This document shows, in pieces, positions 6,321-8,542 of a stretch of 8,542 bases of DNA (the stretch's first letter is position 1; every line of letters starts with the position of its first letter). Made by a program: the position numbers and the translations under genes. A model generated the notes under the pieces. The model had not been told where the DNA came from. It saw nothing but the letters and a program-made list of their open reading frames with translations, and did no database searches. Source of the stretch: Chloroflexota bacterium (GTDB taxonomy: Bacteria > Chloroflexota > Dehalococcoidia > Lucifugimonadales > JADFKI01); contig JADFKI010000159.1 of NCBI GenBank assembly GCA_022565015.1, positions 1 to 8,542 on the forward strand, read 5' to 3'.

Positions 6321-6629
6321 TTACTCGAGAAGAGTCTCTTCCACGGCGGTAAACAGGCCTTCGTGGGCACCATGAGCCAGGACGTAGCCCTTCATAGAGC
6401 CGTATTCGCGTTATGTAATCCAGCAGCATCTGCATGGATTCTGGTCTGGACTCAAACGAGTGGGCAGGCATATCCGGAAGTCGGATTCCGTCATGTTCTG
6501 CATTTCGCCGCTTCGAAACAGGGTGCGCCGGCGTATCGTGCGTGCGTCCGTTGTCTGGTAGCCACCCAGATCGCGAAAGTTGTGAACGCCCTCGAAGGGG
6601 ATGTGTCGCTCGTGCGCCGACATGGTCAT
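6321..6629 (-). pseudogene. Tyrosine-protein phosphatase remnant (catalytic centre deleted)
   Basis: The minus strand begins with a good start: AGGAG 6 bases before an ATG, and MSAHERHIPFEGVHNFRDLG at the N-terminus. It continues with GGYQTTDARTIRRRTLFRSGEM and MTESDF. NFRDLGGY, the TDxRTIR region and LFRSGEM are the N-terminal hallmarks of the Tyr_phosphatase3 family. After MTESDF the sequence jumps in another frame to RPESMQMLLDYI. After one more frame change it reads REYGSMKGYVLAHGAHEGLF, the family's C-terminal helices, ending at TAA (6323-6321). The central part with the HCxxGKDRTG phosphate-binding loop is absent. Only about 300 bases remain of an expected 750 or so. The remnant therefore carries an internal deletion plus at least one frameshift and cannot encode an active phosphatase. 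The longest intact frame (6411-6629) would make a 72-residue fragment. A TATAAT-like element (6687-6682, minus) may be the old promoter. Confidence 0.75.
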
Positions 6630-6748
6630 GGTTGTTCTCCTGTTGAGGAACGTGACCTGTATTTTCTAATTGCTGTGCGGTATTATAGCGTGCGTCCGTC
6701 AAATCGAATTATTCTTTTCCCCATAGATTGGAGAAGAGTTGAATTATA

Positions 6749-6780
6749 GGGCCGTCGCTGAAATCGCAGTCGACGGGCCC
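6749..6780. other. Strong hairpin upstream of the cupin gene
   Basis: GGGCCGTCGCTG (6749-6760) pairs with CAG-t-CGACG-g-GCCC (6767-6780) around a 6-base loop, with one-base bulges on the 3' side. It lies about 90 bases before the cupin ATG. No T-run follows in either direction. It could be a leader RNA structure or part of a repeat; neither is proven. Confidence 0.45.
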
Positions 6781-6845
6781 CACACCAGATTCTTCGCTCG
6801 GCTCTCCGTTGAAACGGTCCGAAGGGTCGGACAGAATGACAGGGG
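6778..6845. repeat. Dispersed repeat-like segment in the cupin leader
   Basis: The segment opens CCCCACACCAGATTCTTCGC and closes CAGAATGACAGGGG. These ends resemble a short intergenic repeat common in environmental bacterial genomes (AGATTCTTCGC joined to AGAATGACA). Between them lies GTCCGA-AGGG-TCGGAC (6817-6832), nearly the same hairpin as GTCCGA-TGGA-TCGGAC in the MITE at 6044-6059. Other copies cannot be checked from this window. Confidence 0.45.
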
Positions 6846-6857
6846 AAAGTGAATAAG

Positions 6858-6862
6858 AGGAG
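6858..6862 (+). promoter_or_regulatory. Ribosome binding site of the cupin gene
   Basis: AGGAG lies 6 bases before the ATG at 6869 within a purine-rich run, a strong site that fixes the start. Confidence 0.7.
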
Positions 6863-6868
6863 AAGAAA

Positions 6869-7648
6869 ATGGTGGAAGTAAGCACCGAACCCATTCACAT
6901 CAAGACCAGCGAGATCATCGCGAGCAAGGGCGAGGCCCCGTGGTACGAGCGCCTGTTCGTCGACGGGCGCAACGCCGCGGGCCTGATCTGCGACCCGCCG
7001 GGAAAGAGCAACGACGACCACTATCATCCCGACTTCAACGAGTTCTGGGTGATTCTGAAGGGCGAGCTTGAGTTCGAGATCGGCGACTACGAGACGTTCC
7101 GAGCGACCAAGGGCGACGTGGTCATGAGTCCGGCCGGCACGCGCCATCTTATCAGGACGGTGGGCGACGAGTCGTCTGTGCGGCTGCACATCAGCAAGAT
7201 TGGCTCGGACCACAGCCACAAGAACGAGCGCAGCAGCAATCTCATTCCCCTGCCCGACCAGAAGCTGCCGCCCAACATGATTCACAGCAAGCTCAGCGAC
7301 GTCATGGCCCATTTTGGCGAGCCCGCGTGGTCGACCTCCCTCATCGACGACGACCTCAACAAGGCCAATCTCATCTGCCACGGGCCCGGCATGGAGAACA
7401 ACGCCCACTGGCACCCCGACTTCGACGAGTGGTGGACGATACTCAAGGGCGAGCTGACGTGGGACCTGGGCGAGAAGCGGCCCATCTACAACGTCAAGGA
7501 CGGGGACATCATGTACGTCCCCAAGGGACTGCGCCACCACATCGTTTGCGTGGGCAACGAGAGCTCGCTGCGCCTGGCCATCACCAACGCCGAGAACCTC
7601 CACGTCTTCACGGACGACGACGAGGGCGCGCCGCCGCCCCGCGAGTAG
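6869..7648 (+). CDS. Two-domain cupin protein (bicupin)
   Basis: A 259-residue protein with two cupin_2 domains. Domain 1 has HYHPDFNEFWVILKGELEFEIG (residues 51-72) and GDVVMSPAGTRH (82-93). Domain 2 has HWHPDFDEWWTILKGELTWDLG (180-201) and GDIMYVPKGLRHH (212-224). Each carries a full metal-ligand set: H51, H53, E58 and H93, and H180, H182, E187 and H223. Both could therefore bind a divalent metal such as Fe, Mn or Ni. The close match of the two halves points to internal duplication. Bicupins include dioxygenases, decarboxylases and isomerases; nothing here identifies the substrate. There is no signal peptide, and the C-terminus is an acidic tail (DDDEGAPPPRE). It is a single gene with its own strong ribosome binding site and a terminator-like hairpin downstream. 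The long antisense frame on the other strand is a GC-bias shadow. Confidence 0.9.
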   Translation: MVEVSTEPIHIKTSEIIASKGEAPWYERLFVDGRNAAGLICDPPGKSNDDHYHPDFNEFWVILKGELEFEIGDYETFRATKGDVVMSPAGTRHLIRTVGDESSVRLHISKIGSDHSHKNERSSNLIPLPDQKLPPNMIHSKLSDVMAHFGEPAWSTSLIDDDLNKANLICHGPGMENNAHWHPDFDEWWTILKGELTWDLGEKRPIYNVKDGDIMYVPKGLRHHIVCVGNESSLRLAITNAENLHVFTDDDEGAPPPRE

Positions 7649-7686
7649 TTTTTTGGCTAAACGGCAGAACTCCTCCTGATAATAAG

Positions 7687-7722
7687 GGGCGCCCCGACAT
7701 GTCGGTGTGCCCTTCTTGTTTT
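7687..7722 (+). terminator. Probable intrinsic terminator after the cupin gene
   Basis: The stem GGGCGCCCCGACA / TGTCGGTGTGCCC (7687-7712) pairs over 13 positions with one G-T pair and one mismatch. The loop forms within the central CGACATGTCG palindrome. It is followed by the T-rich run TTCTTGTTTT (7713-7722). It starts 38 bases past the cupin stop. Confidence 0.6.
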
Positions 7723-7745
7723 GCGATCAAATGATCTGTGCATTG

Positions 7746-7754
7746 TGGTATCAT
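7746..7754 (+). promoter_or_regulatory. Possible extended -10 promoter of the DUF4062 gene
   Basis: TGGTATCAT has the TGn extension and a one-mismatch -10 (TATCAT). It lies 47 bases before the ATG and just after the cupin terminator. A small dyad, GATCA-AA-TGATC (7725-7736), lies immediately upstream and could be a regulator site. No consensus -35 is seen. Confidence 0.4.
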
Positions 7755-7801
7755 TTTCATAGTGCCAAACTGCATAATCAACGTCACGGAGAAAAGTCGC
7801 C

Positions 7802-8542
7802 ATGGCTTCAGACCGATCACCTTCAGTCTTTGTAAGCTCTACATTTTACGACCTTGCTCAAATCAGAAGAGACTTGAGTGAATTCATTGAATCACTGGGG
7901 TTGGAGCCGGTGCTATCGGAACACAACACCTTTCCGATTAATCCAGATCAAAACACGATCGATAACTGCATAAGAGTTGTCGGGAATCGTGCGGATATAT
8001 TCGTTCTTGTTGTGGGTGGTCGCTATGGTTCTCTAAACAACGATGGAACATCGATTACCAACCTTGAATTCTTGAAGGCGAAGTCGAAAGGAATTCCCAT
8101 TTATATTTTCGTCCAGAAGTCGATTTCAGATATGCTTTCAGTCTGGAGGGATAACCCGGCGGGCAATTTCGATTCTGTAGTAGATTCTACGAAGCTGTTC
8201 GAGTTTGTGGAGTCGATTAGATCCTCTGGCGACATATGGACATTCTCATTTGAAAGCGCTCAAGATATTATTTCCACTCTGAGAAGGCAGTTGGCGTATC
8301 TTTTTATGAATGCCTTGGAAATCCGCGGGCGCCTATCATCAACTGAATTAACTGCTAGCCTGGATTCAATAAGTGCGAATGCCTTACGTCTATTCCTAGA
8401 AAAGCCAATTGCTTGGGAACATAGACTTTTTAACGAGATCTTGAAAGATGAATTACGTGTTCTAGCCAACCTAAAGCGGGATCTGACCTTCGGCCTTTCT
8501 ATTGGAAGAGTCGAGAACCTTACAGATCTAGAAGATGTGTTG
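7802..8542 (+). CDS. DUF4062-domain protein, 3' end cut by the window
   Basis: The frame is open from ATG 7802 to the last base, giving 247 residues with no stop. Residues 8-80 (VFVSSTFYDLAQIRRDLSEF, then NTIDNCIRVVGNRADIFVLVVGGRYGS) are a clear DUF4062 domain. Its VSST-YDL start and VGGRYGS end are diagnostic, and the domain is predicted to adopt a TIR/nucleoside-deoxyribosyltransferase-like fold. TNLEFLKAKSKGIPIYIFV (86-104) completes that fold. Residues 125-245 are mostly helical and not recognised (PIAWEHRLFNEILKDELRVL is the most distinctive part). DUF4062 commonly forms the N-terminus of larger proteins, some with STAND NTPase modules linked to defence or signalling. Whether that applies depends on the missing C-terminus. 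GGAG (7788-7791) lies 10 bases before the ATG. Codons are visibly more AT-rich than in the cupin or peptidase genes, suggesting transfer. Confidence 0.85.
   Translation, partial: MASDRSPSVFVSSTFYDLAQIRRDLSEFIESLGLEPVLSEHNTFPINPDQNTIDNCIRVVGNRADIFVLVVGGRYGSLNNDGTSITNLEFLKAKSKGIPIYIFVQKSISDMLSVWRDNPAGNFDSVVDSTKLFEFVESIRSSGDIWTFSFESAQDIISTLRRQLAYLFMNALEIRGRLSSTELTASLDSISANALRLFLEKPIAWEHRLFNEILKDELRVLANLKRDLTFGLSIGRVENLTDLEDVL

Noticed and set aside
6683..7603. A 306-codon minus-strand ORF opposite the cupin gene
   Set aside because: It is antisense to a clear bicupin with complete motifs. Its Val/Ala/Asp/Leu-rich composition is typical of the complement of a GC-rich gene.

Overview
The window looks like a piece of a moderately GC-rich bacterial chromosome. 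The metabolic genes have GC-rich third codon positions and ordinary Shine-Dalgarno sites. A divergent HpcH/HpaI aldolase, an S9 prolyl-oligopeptidase-type peptidase, a bicupin, scattered toxin-antitoxin genes and short dispersed repeats are together reminiscent of Chloroflexota (SAR202/Dehalococcoidia-like) genomes. That assignment is an inference from gene flavour only; there is no rRNA or other marker gene here.

Layout. At 2-301 is a HicB-like antitoxin homologue. It overlaps by an ATGA junction with an NAD(P)-binding extended-SDR epimerase/dehydratase (298-1257). On the minus strand at 1403-1963 is an AbiU2-like HEPN protein with no visible partner. A roughly 380-base spacer (1964-2347) follows, then an HpcH/HpaI-family aldolase (2348-3139), whose GTG start is decided by a strong ribosome binding site. 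At 3324-3957 is a compact toxin-antitoxin operon: an AbrB/MazE-type antitoxin overlapping a PIN-domain (VapC-like) toxin, with an extended -10 promoter embedded in a palindrome. Converging on it is a complete S9-family serine peptidase on the minus strand (3973-5907).

The region 5908-6868 is repeat-rich. It holds a 211-bp MITE-like element with 16-bp terminal inverted repeats and an apparent TTA target duplication. Next is a decayed tyrosine-phosphatase gene (6321-6629, minus) that has lost its catalytic centre. A strong hairpin and a second dispersed repeat sit in front of the next gene, a two-domain cupin protein (6869-7648), which ends in a probable intrinsic terminator. The last gene (from 7802) is a DUF4062 protein running off the window edge. 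It is visibly more AT-rich than the metabolic genes.

Functionally the window mixes small-molecule and peptide metabolism (SDR, aldolase, peptidase, cupin) with accessory cargo: a HicB-like protein, a HEPN protein, a MazE/PIN pair and a DUF4062 protein. These accessory genes are separate transcription units lying between housekeeping-type genes, and the DNA shows mobile-repeat insertion and gene decay. No CRISPR array, tRNA, rRNA or transposase gene was found. The accessory genes do not form one obvious multi-gene system. The most defence-like items are the orphan HEPN protein and the cut-off DUF4062 protein.
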